Shown piece after piece: positions 17,235-27,092 of a DNA stretch of 64,000 nt. The stretch's first letter is position 1; each line of letters begins with the position of its first letter. Location: contig NZ_JAHLEF010000004.1 of NCBI RefSeq assembly GCF_018861755.1, positions 157,415-221,414 of the forward strand, in the 5' to 3' direction. Both the position numbers and the translations under genes were made by a program. The notes under the pieces are model-generated. The model worked only from the letters and a program-made list of their open reading frames with translations. It made no database searches and had not been told where the DNA came from. The DNA is from Clostridium sp. CF012. GTDB lineage: Bacteria; Bacillota; Clostridia; Clostridiales; Clostridiaceae.

Positions 17235-17345
17235 TTAAGCAGTGATTAAAGCTGGATACGATTCCCACCCTTTTTCTCCAAGTTCATTGAGCTCAGAATC
17301 AAACTCCTCAACCTTTAATATCCCACTTGCTAATACTACAGTTAC
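17235..17345 (-). pseudogene. Remnant resembling the end of a DUF4177-type small protein
   Basis: Directly after the TAA of the M3 peptidase, and in the same frame, about 36 codons read VTVVLASGILKVEEFDSELN and on through ELGEKGWE, to a TAA at 17235-17237. The ELNELGEKGWE segment is the hallmark of DUF4177 proteins, but there is no start codon. It is probably a gene relic, and a C-terminal extension lost by a nonsense change is the alternative. The rest of the gap (17007-17234) holds only AT-rich sequence and, presumably, the M3-side end of transcription. Confidence 0.4.
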
Positions 17346-19121
17346 TTAGCTATTACAGAACTCCTCTATTTCCTTTTTCACAATATTCATAGAACCTCGC
17401 CAGAAGTCCTTATCATGCATGTCTATACCAACTGATTTTGCAACATCATATATAGTAGATTTACCTGTGATACACAATAATTCATTATATTTTTTCACAA
17501 ATGAACATCCCTCATTTAAATACATATTGTAAAGCCCTTTCGAAAATAACAATCCAAAAGCGTATGGAAAATTATAAAAGTTAGCATCTGGATAGTAGTA
17601 ATGATTTTTATGAATCCATGCAAATGGGTCTAGTGTCTCCTGCGAAATGGCATCTCCATAAGCTTGTTTTTGCGCCCATATCATTAAATCTTTTACTTCT
17701 TCTAATGATAATTCCCCTTCTTTTCTTTTTTCAAATACAGCCTTTTCAAAAATATATCTTGCATAAATATCTACAATTACAGAACTGCAATTTACAAGAT
17801 CTGTACCTAAAATTGATAATGCTTCCTCTGTGTCTGCTGTTTTTAGTGCTGCATTTCTTACTAAAGTTTCACTGAAAATTGATGCAGTTTCTGCAAGGGG
17901 CATTGGATATGATGAATTTAAAACACTTTCTTTTTGAAGCATCCTTCCATGATAAGCATGTCCAAGTTCATGTGCTAAGGTACATACATTTTTAAAGTTA
18001 TTATTATAGCTACATAAAATTCTACTTTCTTTTATGCAATGTAAATTTCTGCAGAAAGCTCCTCCTCTTTTCCCCTCGCGTACTTCCCAATCTATCCATC
18101 TATTTTCAAATGCTTTTACTGCCAGTTCTCCCATTTCATCTGAAAAAGAACTAAAATGCTTAACTATAAACTCTCTTGCTTGTTCAAATGTAAACTCCAT
18201 ATTTTTATTTCCTACAGGAGCCATAATATCATAATATGGTAGTTTGCCTTTATGTCCTAGTAACTCTGCTTTCTTTAAAAAATATCTTTGGAATTCTTGT
18301 AAATTTTCCTCCATAACCTCAATCATAACATTTAAAGTTTCTTCATCCATTCTAGAGTCTTCTAAGGTTCTATGAAGGGGTGATTTATACTTTTTAATTT
18401 CACTTAAAGTAATTACCTCACCTTTTATAGCATTTAATGCTGCAAGCACTCCCTCCGCAATTTTATCATTGCTCTTTCTTTCAGCAAAATAAGCTTTCTT
18501 TCTAAGTTCCCCGTCCTTTGAAAACTGCATATTTTTAACTTCATTTATACCTATACTTTGAATTTTACCATCTAACTCTATTTCTACCTTATGGCTGGCA
18601 GTTATATGATTTCTATATTTTGACCAAGTACTTGAACCTGTTAAACGCATTTTCGCTATTAACATTTCTTCCTGCTGGCTTAACATATGAGAGCTTTTAG
18701 ACTTAATTTCCTTAAAATAAAACTCATACTCTTTTAGCTTATCAGAAGAATTTATAACACCCTCTAAATCTTCCATATTACTTATCCATTTTGCAGTGCT
18801 AACTTTAACTTCTGTAAGATTAGTTTCCATTTTTTCTATCTTGCTTAAACATTTTTTCGCACTAAAGTTACTTGCATTTGCTGAAATACTTAAACTGCAA
18901 AAGGCACTTATTCTGCTATTTAGCCTATAAAATTCCTCCATTTTATCTACATAGGACTCTAACTTGAGGGCAACATCTTCATAGCTATTCAAGTTATTTT
19001 TACCCCAATTTATTAACGTCTTAATAAGTTCTTCAAATAATATAATATCATTTTTACAATCTGATCCTTCAAAAGAAGAATAAAGCTCTTTTAAACTCCA
19101 TTTACCCGTCTCATTAACCAT
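17346..19121 (-). CDS. M3 family oligoendopeptidase
   Basis: A 591-residue zinc peptidase of the M3B (PepF-like) clade that cleaves oligopeptides in the cytosol. The catalytic HELGHAYHG (HExxH) lies near residue 382. The downstream glutamate helix is PLAETASIFSETLV, and the C-terminal YYYPDANFYNFPYAFGLLFS is typical. The start is taken as the ATG at 19121, 8 bases after AAGGAG; the GTG at 19130 overlaps that site. Monocistronic. Confidence 0.9.
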   Translation of the reverse strand: MVNETGKWSLKELYSSFEGSDCKNDIILFEELIKTLINWGKNNLNSYEDVALKLESYVDKMEEFYRLNSRISAFCSLSISANASNFSAKKCLSKIEKMETNLTEVKVSTAKWISNMEDLEGVINSSDKLKEYEFYFKEIKSKSSHMLSQQEEMLIAKMRLTGSSTWSKYRNHITASHKVEIELDGKIQSIGINEVKNMQFSKDGELRKKAYFAERKSNDKIAEGVLAALNAIKGEVITLSEIKKYKSPLHRTLEDSRMDEETLNVMIEVMEENLQEFQRYFLKKAELLGHKGKLPYYDIMAPVGNKNMEFTFEQAREFIVKHFSSFSDEMGELAVKAFENRWIDWEVREGKRGGAFCRNLHCIKESRILCSYNNNFKNVCTLAHELGHAYHGRMLQKESVLNSSYPMPLAETASIFSETLVRNAALKTADTEEALSILGTDLVNCSSVIVDIYARYIFEKAVFEKRKEGELSLEEVKDLMIWAQKQAYGDAISQETLDPFAWIHKNHYYYPDANFYNFPYAFGLLFSKGLYNMYLNEGCSFVKKYNELLCITGKSTIYDVAKSVGIDMHDKDFWRGSMNIVKKEIEEFCNS

Positions 19122-19313
19122 TTTAATCACTCCTTTTCTACAAATATAATTTGTTGTAAATTATTCTTTGCAAACCTTTATTAGCTTAATTAATACATTA
19201 TACCATTAATTTACCATTTAAAATTTTGTTTTTATCTATACTTAGCCTTTAGCAAATGCGTAACTGTGACTAGAGGAAAATATCGACCTTATCACTCCAA
19301 TTATATCTTTAGT

Positions 19314-19343
19314 CAAAAAAAACAGGTTTTTTAATTCCCTGTT
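19314..19343 (-). terminator. Terminator of O-antigen-ligase-like gene
   Basis: On the minus strand AACAGG and CCTGTT pair across an A-rich loop, followed by eight T, 30 bp after the stop. Confidence 0.75.
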
Positions 19344-19372
19344 AGCATTTTAACTATAATAAATCTATCCTA

Positions 19373-20521
19373 TTAATTATTATATTGTTTTGCAAGAGCA
19401 CTTATTATGGCTGAGCTAGCTATAAATAATAACCCCGTTTGCGGTGCAATCATTGTAAAATCAACCAATCCATGCCCGATTATTACAGCTTGAATGCCCG
19501 CTAGCATTGGAACCAACCTACAATCTTGTCCATGAAGTATCTTTAAATTCCGGAATAAATTAATCTTCATATAAGCATATATGATAAGCCCAACAATTCC
19601 AAGTGAGGTCATAATAGTAATATAGATATTATGACCATGGAATAATGTTGCATAATAGTAACCTTTCATAAAATATGCTCCATGGTCTGTAATGCCCATA
19701 AGTCCCCAACCTATAATAGGTTTAAGCTTTATCATTTTTAAACATCCCTTCCATATCCCAAGACGACTAGTAAATGAACTGTCAAAATTATGTCCAATTA
19801 CATTTTCTAAAATCTGTGACGGCATAAATGTAACTCCGGCTGTAAGTATAAATATTGTTATAAACAGCCACCTATCTTTTTTATTGCCTTTAAGAAGATA
19901 ATAAATAAAAAGTCCAAATAACAGCCCCATAAAAGCACCCCGTGACCCTGTTAGGTACAATGCTATAATAAAAAAAAGTGTTGATATTCCATAGAATATT
20001 TTTGTGGTTTTAGATGTAGTGCTACAGAAATAAAGACCTAAAAGAATCATTATAGCAAACCAATTACCCGCTACATTGGGGTTTCCAAAGGTACTATATA
20101 TTCTGTCATTAAATACTGGCTGAGACGTAAATTCAAGAAATTTCGCCCAAATATTATAATTAAAATATAAATATGTAACTTTCTCAATAATTCCAAAAAT
20201 CGCTGATAACAATGAAAAAAACACTAAATACCTGCATATCTTTTCCACCTTATTTTCATTTTCACAATAATCTTGCAAAAATATACTAATGCATAGATAC
20301 ATAAAGAGAACAAAAGACGCAGCAATTGATGTAAAACTACAGTTTACAAAACTTACTATCAAGGACCAAATAAATAGTAAACAAAGCCCTATATTCCAGT
20401 GATTTTTGTGTATGCTCACTTTTCTAAACAACACCATATATGTCATGTATATGGCTGGTATTATGTTGGTATAAGGGGAAATGACTATTAGTAAAACTAA
20501 AATGCCTATAATAAAACCCAC
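19373..20521 (-). CDS. O-antigen ligase/polymerase family membrane protein
   Basis: A 382-residue polytopic membrane protein (about ten helices) of the O-antigen ligase family. The family block is STFGNPNVAGNWFA followed by GSRGAFMGLLFGL, and a periplasmic-type loop with SRLGIWKGCLKMIKLKPIIGWG and HGHNIYI. It probably polymerises or transfers a surface polysaccharide. The start is uncertain: the GTG at 20521 has no good ribosome site, an AAGGAG lies 21 bases upstream, and a TAA separates them in this frame. The gap upstream (20522-20821) contains no convincing gene. Confidence 0.78.
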   Translation of the reverse strand: MGFIIGILVLLIVISPYTNIIPAIYMTYMVLFRKVSIHKNHWNIGLCLLFIWSLIVSFVNCSFTSIAASFVLFMYLCISIFLQDYCENENKVEKICRYLVFFSLLSAIFGIIEKVTYLYFNYNIWAKFLEFTSQPVFNDRIYSTFGNPNVAGNWFAIMILLGLYFCSTTSKTTKIFYGISTLFFIIALYLTGSRGAFMGLLFGLFIYYLLKGNKKDRWLFITIFILTAGVTFMPSQILENVIGHNFDSSFTSRLGIWKGCLKMIKLKPIIGWGLMGITDHGAYFMKGYYYATLFHGHNIYITIMTSLGIVGLIIYAYMKINLFRNLKILHGQDCRLVPMLAGIQAVIIGHGLVDFTMIAPQTGLLFIASSAIISALAKQYNN

Positions 20522-20821
20522 TTTCTTTTATAAGAATATACACTCCTTCTTATTTGTACAATAAATGTTCTTGCCCTGAAATTATTCCTGCTAAAATATC
20601 TAGTAATAAAAGAGAAAAAATGGGAATGAAGAAGATGATATCATTAGTAGAAATATTTGATAGCCCGTGTCTATAAACATTCCCCTATTTTATATTATAT
20701 AATCCTAATATTAAAAACATATTAAAAAAGCCTTAGATTTAGCTTAATAATTATAAAAACTAAAAATAATCCATACATTAACGTGAAATGTCGTTAAAGC
20801 TAATAAAGGAAAAAGAAGATA

Positions 20822-21604
20822 TCATTTCCCCAATAACTTTTGAATTTCCACTGTTGTCAAAAATCGATGCTGACCCTTTTCCATTGATTCATCTAACATT
20901 AATCCTCCAATGGAAACCCGCTTTAAATATACCACATAACAGCCTACTGCCTTTAACATACGCTTCACTTGGTGCTTACGTCCCTCTGAAATAGTAAGAT
21001 ATCCAGAGACAACTGGCTGGTTATAATGGTTTGAATCTATATTGCATAAATTCTCAATAGGCATCTCATATTTAAACTCTTTATACATTCCACATTTTTG
21101 CACTTCTATTTTTGCAGGCTTCGTTAGTATCTCACCTTTCCCAATGTAAACTCCTTGCCCTAATTTCTCCCTATCTTCCTCGTCTAAAGAACCCAAAGCC
21201 CAAAAAAAATAAGTTTTTTCAACATGCTTTTGTGGGTACATTAATTGATGTTCAAATTCACCATCGTTGGTAAGGAGCAGTAATCCTTCTGTGTTTTTGT
21301 CTAATCTTCCAACATGAAATACTCCATTCATGTTAACATTCTCAAAAAAATCAAATACTGTTTTATTAACTGTATCCTTTCTTGCAGTAATGTAGCCAGC
21401 AGGTTTATTAAACATATAATATACTTTTCCATTATATTTAACTGCTTTACCACGATACTCAATAACATCAGAACTTTCGTTAATTTCTATTGCAGGTTCT
21501 GTTATCACGTCTCCATTTACCTTCACCATACCTTCTTCGATATAAATCCTAACCTTTTTTCTCCTTCCAAGGTCTGATCCTGCTAAAAATTTATCTAATC
21601 TCAT
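20822..21604 (-). CDS. RsuA/RluB-family pseudouridine synthase
   Basis: A 260-residue rRNA pseudouridine synthase. The N-terminal S4 domain is MRLDKFLAGSDLGRRKKVRIYI. The catalytic domain holds FNKPAGYIT and the active-site motif HVGRLDKNTEGLLLLTNDG, with the catalytic aspartate in RLD. EGRKHQVKRMLKAVG closes the fold. Most like RsuA (16S U516), although the target base cannot be proven here. It is monocistronic and runs on the minus strand. Confidence 0.88.
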   Translation of the reverse strand: MRLDKFLAGSDLGRRKKVRIYIEEGMVKVNGDVITEPAIEINESSDVIEYRGKAVKYNGKVYYMFNKPAGYITARKDTVNKTVFDFFENVNMNGVFHVGRLDKNTEGLLLLTNDGEFEHQLMYPQKHVEKTYFFWALGSLDEEDREKLGQGVYIGKGEILTKPAKIEVQKCGMYKEFKYEMPIENLCNIDSNHYNQPVVSGYLTISEGRKHQVKRMLKAVGCYVVYLKRVSIGGLMLDESMEKGQHRFLTTVEIQKLLGK

Positions 21605-21709
21605 ATCTCATCACTTCTCTTCCTTTGAAAAATCATTTTATGTCCCTCTTACTATTACTGTACATGAAATAATTCAGTCACCCTACCTTAACGATGGAGA
21701 CACCTAAAC

Positions 21710-21742
21710 AAAAATCCCCTCAAACATATAAGTCCGAGGGAA
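21710..21742 (-). terminator. Terminator of topB
   Basis: CCCTC and GAGGG pair on the minus strand, followed by GATTTTTG. A second GC-rich hairpin (GCCAC/GTGGC near 21782-21803) lies just inside, directly after the topB stop. Confidence 0.55.
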
Positions 21743-21808
21743 CATAAATCACACTTCAATTCTTACCTAACATTCCACACATGCCACTTGCCACGTGGGT
21801 GGCACTAG

Positions 21809-23971
21809 CTATTTTAAATTAAATTTAGCAAAAGCCTCCGCCATAGCAGAATTACCAGTTGGTTCATCTTTCTTATTCTGTTGATTAAGGAATCTACTAA
21901 CATCCTTTTTGTCTAAAGCACCTTTTTCATTTTCGCGACGCTTAGTAAAAGCTGAAAGTTTTTCTCTATAGCCACAACCACAAGCGAAAATTTTATTATC
22001 TCCATCGCCTCTAATCTCCATTTTCTTGTGACAAGTAGGGCAGCGTGCATTTGAAACTTGTGAAACGCCTTTACGGTATCCGCAATCTCTATCTGGACAT
22101 ACGAGCATTTTGCCCCTTTTGCCGTTAACCTCCAGAAGGTACTTACTACACTCAGGACATTTAACCCTTGTAGCATTATCATGTTTGTATATATCGCTAG
22201 AAGCTGCAACATTCTTCACAAGCTTTGATGCATATTCTCGCATATCCCTTACGAAGTTCATAGAATTTGCTTTTCCTTTGCTTATAAGTTGAAGCTGTTT
22301 TTCCCACTTAGCAGTAAGCTCTGGAGATTTTAATTCTTGTGGAACCAAGTCTATTAACTGTATTCCCTTTGAGGTTGGGAAAATATCTTTACCGCGTCTC
22401 TCCATATAAAAGATATTAAATAGTTTTTCAATTATATCTGCACGTGTAGCAGGAGTTCCAAGGCCTGAAGTATTATCCAAAGCCTCTCTTAAACTCTCAT
22501 CTTGTATATCTTTTCCTGGATGCTCCATAGCGGTAAGCAGCGTAGCTTCATTATACCTAGCAGGTGGCTTTGTTTTTTCATTTACTGACCGAGCCAAAGT
22601 AAGTTTAACTGCTTCCCCTTTATTAATTGGTGGAAGAGACTGATCCTTATCTTCCCCATCATCAGAACTGCTTATTTCTCTCCATCCCTTTGACTTAACT
22701 ATTTTTCCTTTTGCTGAAAAACTTTCACCCTTTACATCTATCTTTACAGTAGTTTGCTCATACTCGAAAGCTGGGCTTAGAACTTCTAAGAATCTTTTTA
22801 CAACTAAGTCATAAATGCTTCTCTCTTCTTTGTTTAAGCTTGATAAATCTACATGCTGCTCTGTAGGAATTATAGCATGATGGTCTGAAACCTTGCTATT
22901 ATCCACCAGTCTATTTGTAGTTTGTATTCTACTTTTTATTATATTTCTAGCGGCTTTTTCATAAGGTCCTATTGCTATGCTCTTTAATCTATCAAGTAGT
23001 GTAGCTACTATATCCGTAGTAATATATCTAGAGTCTGTTCTTGGATAAGATAATAGCTTATGATTTTCATATAATCTCTGCATTAAATTAAGAGTTTGTT
23101 TTGCAGAGTACCCAAATTTTCTATTTGCATCTCTTTGAAGCTCTGTTAAATCATATGCAAGTGGTGGAAGTTCTTTTTTAAAAGCTTTATTTACCTCTAC
23201 TACTGTGCCCATTTGATTGTTTACCTTAGAAACTACATCCTCTGCCTTTTGTTTGTCAAAGGTACGTGATTCTCCATTTTTACTGGACCAATTCACTGTA
23301 AAATTATTTACCTTACCATTTACCGTCCAGAAATCCTTTCCAACGAATTTCTTTATTTCGTTTTCTCTATCAACAATAAGTGCTAAAGTCGGCGTCTGTA
23401 CCCTTCCAGCTGATAATTGAGCATTATATTTACAAGTTAAGGCTCTTGTAACGTTAAGTCCTATAAGCCAATCTGCTTCTGCTCTTGATTGTGCTGCCCA
23501 AAATAGATTTTCATAGTCTCTTCCAGGTTTAAGACTTGCAAATCCATCCTTTATTGCTTTTTCAGTTTGGGAGGAGATCCATAACCTTTTTATTGGCTTT
23601 TTAAAGCCTGATTTTTGAATAATCCAACGTGCCACAAGTTCCCCTTCACGCCCAGCATCTGTGGCTATAACCAATTCATCTACATCAGCCCTTTTAAGAA
23701 GTTCGTTCACAACCTTATATTGCTTTGAGGTTTCTTTAATAACCACCAATTTTAAATCCTTTGGTAACATCGGAAGATCTTCCATTTTCCAACTTTTATA
23801 TTTTTGATCATAATCCTCAGGCCCTGCTAGTGTAACAAGATGTCCCAGTGCCCAAGTTACAATATATTTTTGTCCCATTAAATACCCATTTCCGCCTTGA
23901 CTACAATTTAAGACTTTTGCAAGCTCTTTTCCAACGGAGGGTTTTTCTGCTAAAACTAATATTTTTCCCAT
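21809..23971 (-). CDS. topB: DNA topoisomerase III
   Basis: A 720-residue type IA topoisomerase. The Toprim domain carries LAEKPSVGKELA at the N-terminus and VIATDAGREGELVARWI. The central region has SAGRVQTPTLALIVDRE, and the active-site tyrosine lies in LLSYPRTDSRYI near residue 308. GLGTPATRADIIE follows. The C-terminus adds zinc-ribbon modules (CPECSKYL..CPDRDCGY, CPTCHKKM..CGCGY). The ATG at 23971 is preferred over the TTG at 23998 because AGGAAG lies 8 bases upstream. It decatenates DNA in the cytosol. Confidence 0.94.
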   Translation of the reverse strand: MGKILVLAEKPSVGKELAKVLNCSQGGNGYLMGQKYIVTWALGHLVTLAGPEDYDQKYKSWKMEDLPMLPKDLKLVVIKETSKQYKVVNELLKRADVDELVIATDAGREGELVARWIIQKSGFKKPIKRLWISSQTEKAIKDGFASLKPGRDYENLFWAAQSRAEADWLIGLNVTRALTCKYNAQLSAGRVQTPTLALIVDRENEIKKFVGKDFWTVNGKVNNFTVNWSSKNGESRTFDKQKAEDVVSKVNNQMGTVVEVNKAFKKELPPLAYDLTELQRDANRKFGYSAKQTLNLMQRLYENHKLLSYPRTDSRYITTDIVATLLDRLKSIAIGPYEKAARNIIKSRIQTTNRLVDNSKVSDHHAIIPTEQHVDLSSLNKEERSIYDLVVKRFLEVLSPAFEYEQTTVKIDVKGESFSAKGKIVKSKGWREISSSDDGEDKDQSLPPINKGEAVKLTLARSVNEKTKPPARYNEATLLTAMEHPGKDIQDESLREALDNTSGLGTPATRADIIEKLFNIFYMERRGKDIFPTSKGIQLIDLVPQELKSPELTAKWEKQLQLISKGKANSMNFVRDMREYASKLVKNVAASSDIYKHDNATRVKCPECSKYLLEVNGKRGKMLVCPDRDCGYRKGVSQVSNARCPTCHKKMEIRGDGDNKIFACGCGYREKLSAFTKRRENEKGALDKKDVSRFLNQQNKKDEPTGNSAMAEAFAKFNLK

Positions 23972-24252
23972 ATATAAAACTTCCTTTCTTATGTTCAATA
24001 ATTTACTGTGTGTTAATCAGTTTTTTCACTTCGTCATTAGGTAATTATACCGCTACAAATAATACCATCAACCCAATATGTACAAAATCCTATAAAATAT
24101 AATATACATACTATCTATATTATAAACTACTTTGTAGGGATTGTTCAATTTTTTTGTTAAGCTAGAAAAACAGTGCATGTGTTTTTTATGATTATAAATG
24201 ATATACTATATAATGGATATTCAAAAAAATAAACAAATTTAGAGGTAATTTA

Positions 24253-25023
24253 ATGAACTATATAATATTTGATTTAGAATTTAACCAGGGCTACAATTTT
24301 GGAGTGGAACCTAAAACTTTAACAAACCCTAAATGTCCTTTCGAAATAATTCAGATAGGTGCCGTAAAGCTAAATGAAAATTTAGAGAGAATTGGGGCTC
24401 TAGATGTATTAATAAAGCCAGAAATATATACTACCCTTAATCCCTTTGTAAAAGAACTCACTGGAATAACAATTGATGAGCTAAATAGTGGCAAATCCTT
24501 TAAAGAAATGTACAGTGAATTTATAGAATTTATGAAAGCTGATAAAAGTGTATTATGTGTATGGGGCGTGGCAGATATAAAAGAATTATTTCGTAATATA
24601 GAGTATCATGAATTGGATTCAACTATGGTGCCCACAGAATACATAAACATACAATCCTATGCTTCTAGTGCGCTTAACTGCCAAAAGGGAATCAATATTG
24701 GACTAGGCAATGCAGCTAAACTACTAGGTATACCAATTGAAAACCAATTTCATGATGCTTTCAACGACGCCTTCTACACGGCCGAAGTTTTTAAAAAAAT
24801 TCATAGCAATGAAATTAAAGCTAGGCTTTATAATCCCCATAAACACAAACGTTTAGACAGGTCTTCTACTGAAAATTACAAACTTGATACCTGTAATTTA
24901 ATGAGACAATTCGAAAAAATGTTTGAGAGAGAAATGACTGCGGAGGAAAAATCTATAATTAACCTAGCTTATATTATGGGCAAAACAAATCAATTTCAAA
25001 TCCCTCAGAGCCCGAATAAATAA
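24253..25023 (+). CDS. DEDDh 3'-5' exonuclease (KapD-like)
   Basis: A 256-residue exonuclease of the DnaQ superfamily. The first DE motif is in YIIFDLEFNQ, the second aspartate region is CVWGVADIKELF, and the third is FHDAFNDAFYTAEVF with the H-D pair. The arrangement resembles KapD/ERI1-like exonucleases. Its substrate may be RNA or DNA. Divergent from topB. Terminated by the hairpin at 25034-25069. Confidence 0.82.
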   Translation: MNYIIFDLEFNQGYNFGVEPKTLTNPKCPFEIIQIGAVKLNENLERIGALDVLIKPEIYTTLNPFVKELTGITIDELNSGKSFKEMYSEFIEFMKADKSVLCVWGVADIKELFRNIEYHELDSTMVPTEYINIQSYASSALNCQKGINIGLGNAAKLLGIPIENQFHDAFNDAFYTAEVFKKIHSNEIKARLYNPHKHKRLDRSSTENYKLDTCNLMRQFEKMFEREMTAEEKSIINLAYIMGKTNQFQIPQSPNK

Positions 25024-25033
25024 CCAAATGAAT

Positions 25034-25069
25034 AAAAGCAGTATAGAACAATCTTCTATACTGCTTTTA
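25034..25069 (+). terminator. Terminator after exonuclease gene
   Basis: AAAAGCAGTATAGAA/TTCTATACTGCTTTT is a 15-bp perfect stem with a 5-base loop. It is also A-rich on the left, so it may serve the convergent HNH-type gene. Confidence 0.8.
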
Positions 25070-25078
25070 GTATTCTTA

Positions 25079-25795
25079 TTAGTTTTCAGTTTCTGTTTCC
25101 TCGCCTGGTTTAACAAATTCTAAATCTGCTCTTTTATTTTCTAAATTAGCTTTTCTATTGTCTAAGGTATTAAGATTTATAGGATGAGTAACCATATCTT
25201 CAGCTGTACCCATTATATATCTATTTAAAAATATTTTTCCTTCAGGAGTATTTGCTATAGCATAAGGCTCAGTTTCTTTTTTAAATAGAACCCAAGTATA
25301 ACCATTATTAATTACTCTATTTAGATCTTCTTTATCTATTATAGTCCTTGATTTTTCTTTACCATATCTATCTCTCAATATTACAGCAACAGTTTCTCCA
25401 TCCAGTTCTTCATAATCATTTATTGTATTTTGATTATATACTTCTAAATTAGCTTTTCTGTTATCAAGTGAATCTCCATTGATATGTCTAACAGGCGCTT
25501 TTGGATGAACATCTAAAATGAAAGATTGAAGACCTTGCTTTCTTCTATATTTTTTTTCTTCAATATAGTAACTACCTAAATTTTGTGCTAAGTAATTATT
25601 AAGCTCTTTGTTCCACTCTGCAAACCAAAGACCCTTTTCTAATACTCTTTGTAAATCAACAGTATCTATTTTGCCTTCAATAGTTGTACCATCTTTTTTG
25701 ACTAATTTTAAAATTGTAACTTCTTCTAATATTTGGTGTTTGTTGGATTTAATCTCAACTTTAGTTTCTTCTGTTTTCTTTTCCTTATTTATAAT
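25079..25795 (-). CDS. Protein with two tandem HNH-like modules, probable ATT start
   Basis: The frame is open well beyond a TTG at 25378 and encodes two copies of one module of about 105 residues. Each has an ID..DL.RV..G..W element and ends in HINGDSLDNRKANLE or HPINLNTLDNRKANLE, the H-N-LDNR-NL pattern of HNH-type (homing-like) endonucleases. The only in-frame start candidate with a ribosome site is ATT at 25795 (GAGG, 6-base spacing); a TGA lies further upstream at about 25824. ATG, GTG and TTG are all absent before module 2. Either ATT initiation or a damaged 5' end explains this. Function as a nuclease is inferred and the target is unknown. Confidence 0.55.
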   Translation of the reverse strand: MINKEKKTEETKVEIKSNKHQILEEVTILKLVKKDGTTIEGKIDTVDLQRVLEKGLWFAEWNKELNNYLAQNLGSYYIEEKKYRRKQGLQSFILDVHPKAPVRHINGDSLDNRKANLEVYNQNTINDYEELDGETVAVILRDRYGKEKSRTIIDKEDLNRVINNGYTWVLFKKETEPYAIANTPEGKIFLNRYIMGTAEDMVTHPINLNTLDNRKANLENKRADLEFVKPGEETETEN

Positions 25796-26082
25796 AGGAC
25801 ACCTCTTTCTTCTATTTAAGAATCTTCAAAAAAACAACTAGTCAGTTACATTTTTGACATGTTATTTCTTTCAGATTTCTATATGGGCTTTAAAGTTGCG
25901 TATAACTTTAACATTTCCCTAATTTTTAATTAACATTTGAGTTTTTCTCTATAATACGCATGTTTACTTTTACTACATTATTTTTATTATACCACATTGG
26001 TTGGTGTAAAAACACCAAATTTTAAAAGGAATTTAAAATATATTTATTTGTTTGTTTTTATTTTAGTATATCAGGCTTTTCA

Positions 26083-26829
26083 CTATAAGCTAAATATATC
26101 TTTTAGCACCTCATACCGAACGTGGGTAAGAAGAGCATCTTTATCAGTATTTTTTAGTTTTATCACATAAGTCCATCTACCATAAGGATAAATTTTATAA
26201 ATCATAGAAAGATTTATAATATAAGATTTGTGACTTCGAAAAAATTGATTCTTATCTAGTCTTTCTTCTAATTCGCTTAATGCTTCAGATGTAATATAAC
26301 TATTATCTACAGTATAAATAACCGTATTTCTGTCTTCTCTCTGAATAATAACTATATCTTTTGTATCTACAAAGCTTATACCTTCTTTATTTTTAATTAG
26401 TATTTTATTTAGACCATTTTCGTAGCGGATTATTTTGTGCATTACTTCCTTATTTTCCTCACCATTTAGTGTTTTAATACGGTTTAAAGTTTGGTAAACC
26501 CGGTCTAGTTTGAAAGGCTTTACAAGATAATCAAAAGCATAAAGTTGAAACGCATCTGTCATATAGGTAGCATGAGCAGTAGCAAAAACTATTATGGTTT
26601 TAGGATTTACATCTATTATTCGTTTTGCGCATTCTATTCCGTTAAGTTTGGGCATTTCCACATCTAGAAATACAACTTGTGGCCTTGATTCTTCAACAAA
26701 GGTGAGGACAGCCTCACCATCAGCTGCCTCGCCTATTAATTTAAATCCTTCTACTTTTTCAATGGCTTTTCTAAGGATCATTCTCATGCCCTCTTCATCG
26801 TCTCCTATTAACACTTTAAATTCCAACAA
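26083..26829 (-). CDS. LytTR family response regulator
   Basis: A 248-residue regulator. An N-terminal receiver has VLIGDDEEGMR with acidic pocket, the phospho-acceptor in VVFLDVEMPKLNG, and the conserved lysine in YLVKPF. The C-terminal LytTR DNA-binding domain (about 150-245) contains FFRSHKSYIINLSMI. It begins with a TTG three bases after the previous gene's stop, so it is translated in the floA operon. The natural partner is the sensor kinase at 28773-29633, which heads the same run of minus-strand genes. Targets are not visible. Confidence 0.85.
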   Translation of the reverse strand: MLEFKVLIGDDEEGMRMILRKAIEKVEGFKLIGEAADGEAVLTFVEESRPQVVFLDVEMPKLNGIECAKRIIDVNPKTIIVFATAHATYMTDAFQLYAFDYLVKPFKLDRVYQTLNRIKTLNGEENKEVMHKIIRYENGLNKILIKNKEGISFVDTKDIVIIQREDRNTVIYTVDNSYITSEALSELEERLDKNQFFRSHKSYIINLSMIYKIYPYGRWTYVIKLKNTDKDALLTHVRYEVLKDIFSL

Positions 26830-26832
26830 TAA

Positions 26833-27087
26833 TCACCGTTTCCTTCTCTTTGACTTTGGTTTAGCAAATATTTCGGAATACACCATTGCTTGCATAATAT
26901 TTTCTCCTTTGAAATCTAAATCGAAATATGGCATTTCTTCTTTCTCTACTTCCAACTGCTGTGGTTCAAGGTTTTCATTCTTAATTGTAGTTAAGTCAGT
27001 GTACCTGTCATATTCCATTGGTACTGATTTTCTAGGCTCTTCTGTTTGCATTTCTATTAGTTCTCCATTTGTTATAGATTTAAACAT
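26833..27087 (-). CDS. Small acidic protein of the floA operon
   Basis: An 84-residue, highly charged protein with no recognised domain (FKSITNGELIEMQTEEPRKS to a basic KPKSKRRKR tail). It starts 5 bases after the floA stop, with GAGGGG supplied by the last floA codons, and ends just before the response regulator. Bacillus floA is also followed by a small gene (yqfB), but I cannot claim homology. It may be a cytosolic partner of the flotillin. Confidence 0.6.
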   Translation of the reverse strand: MFKSITNGELIEMQTEEPRKSVPMEYDRYTDLTTIKNENLEPQQLEVEKEEMPYFDLDFKGENIMQAMVYSEIFAKPKSKRRKR

Positions 27088-27092
27088 AGCTT

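Noticed and set aside
20522..20821. Short plus-strand frame MGMKKMISLVEIFDS
   Set aside because: Eighteen codons, no ribosome site of quality and no similarity I recognise.
21913..22212. Minus-strand 99-codon frame with cysteines
   Set aside because: Alternative frame inside topB's zinc-ribbon region.
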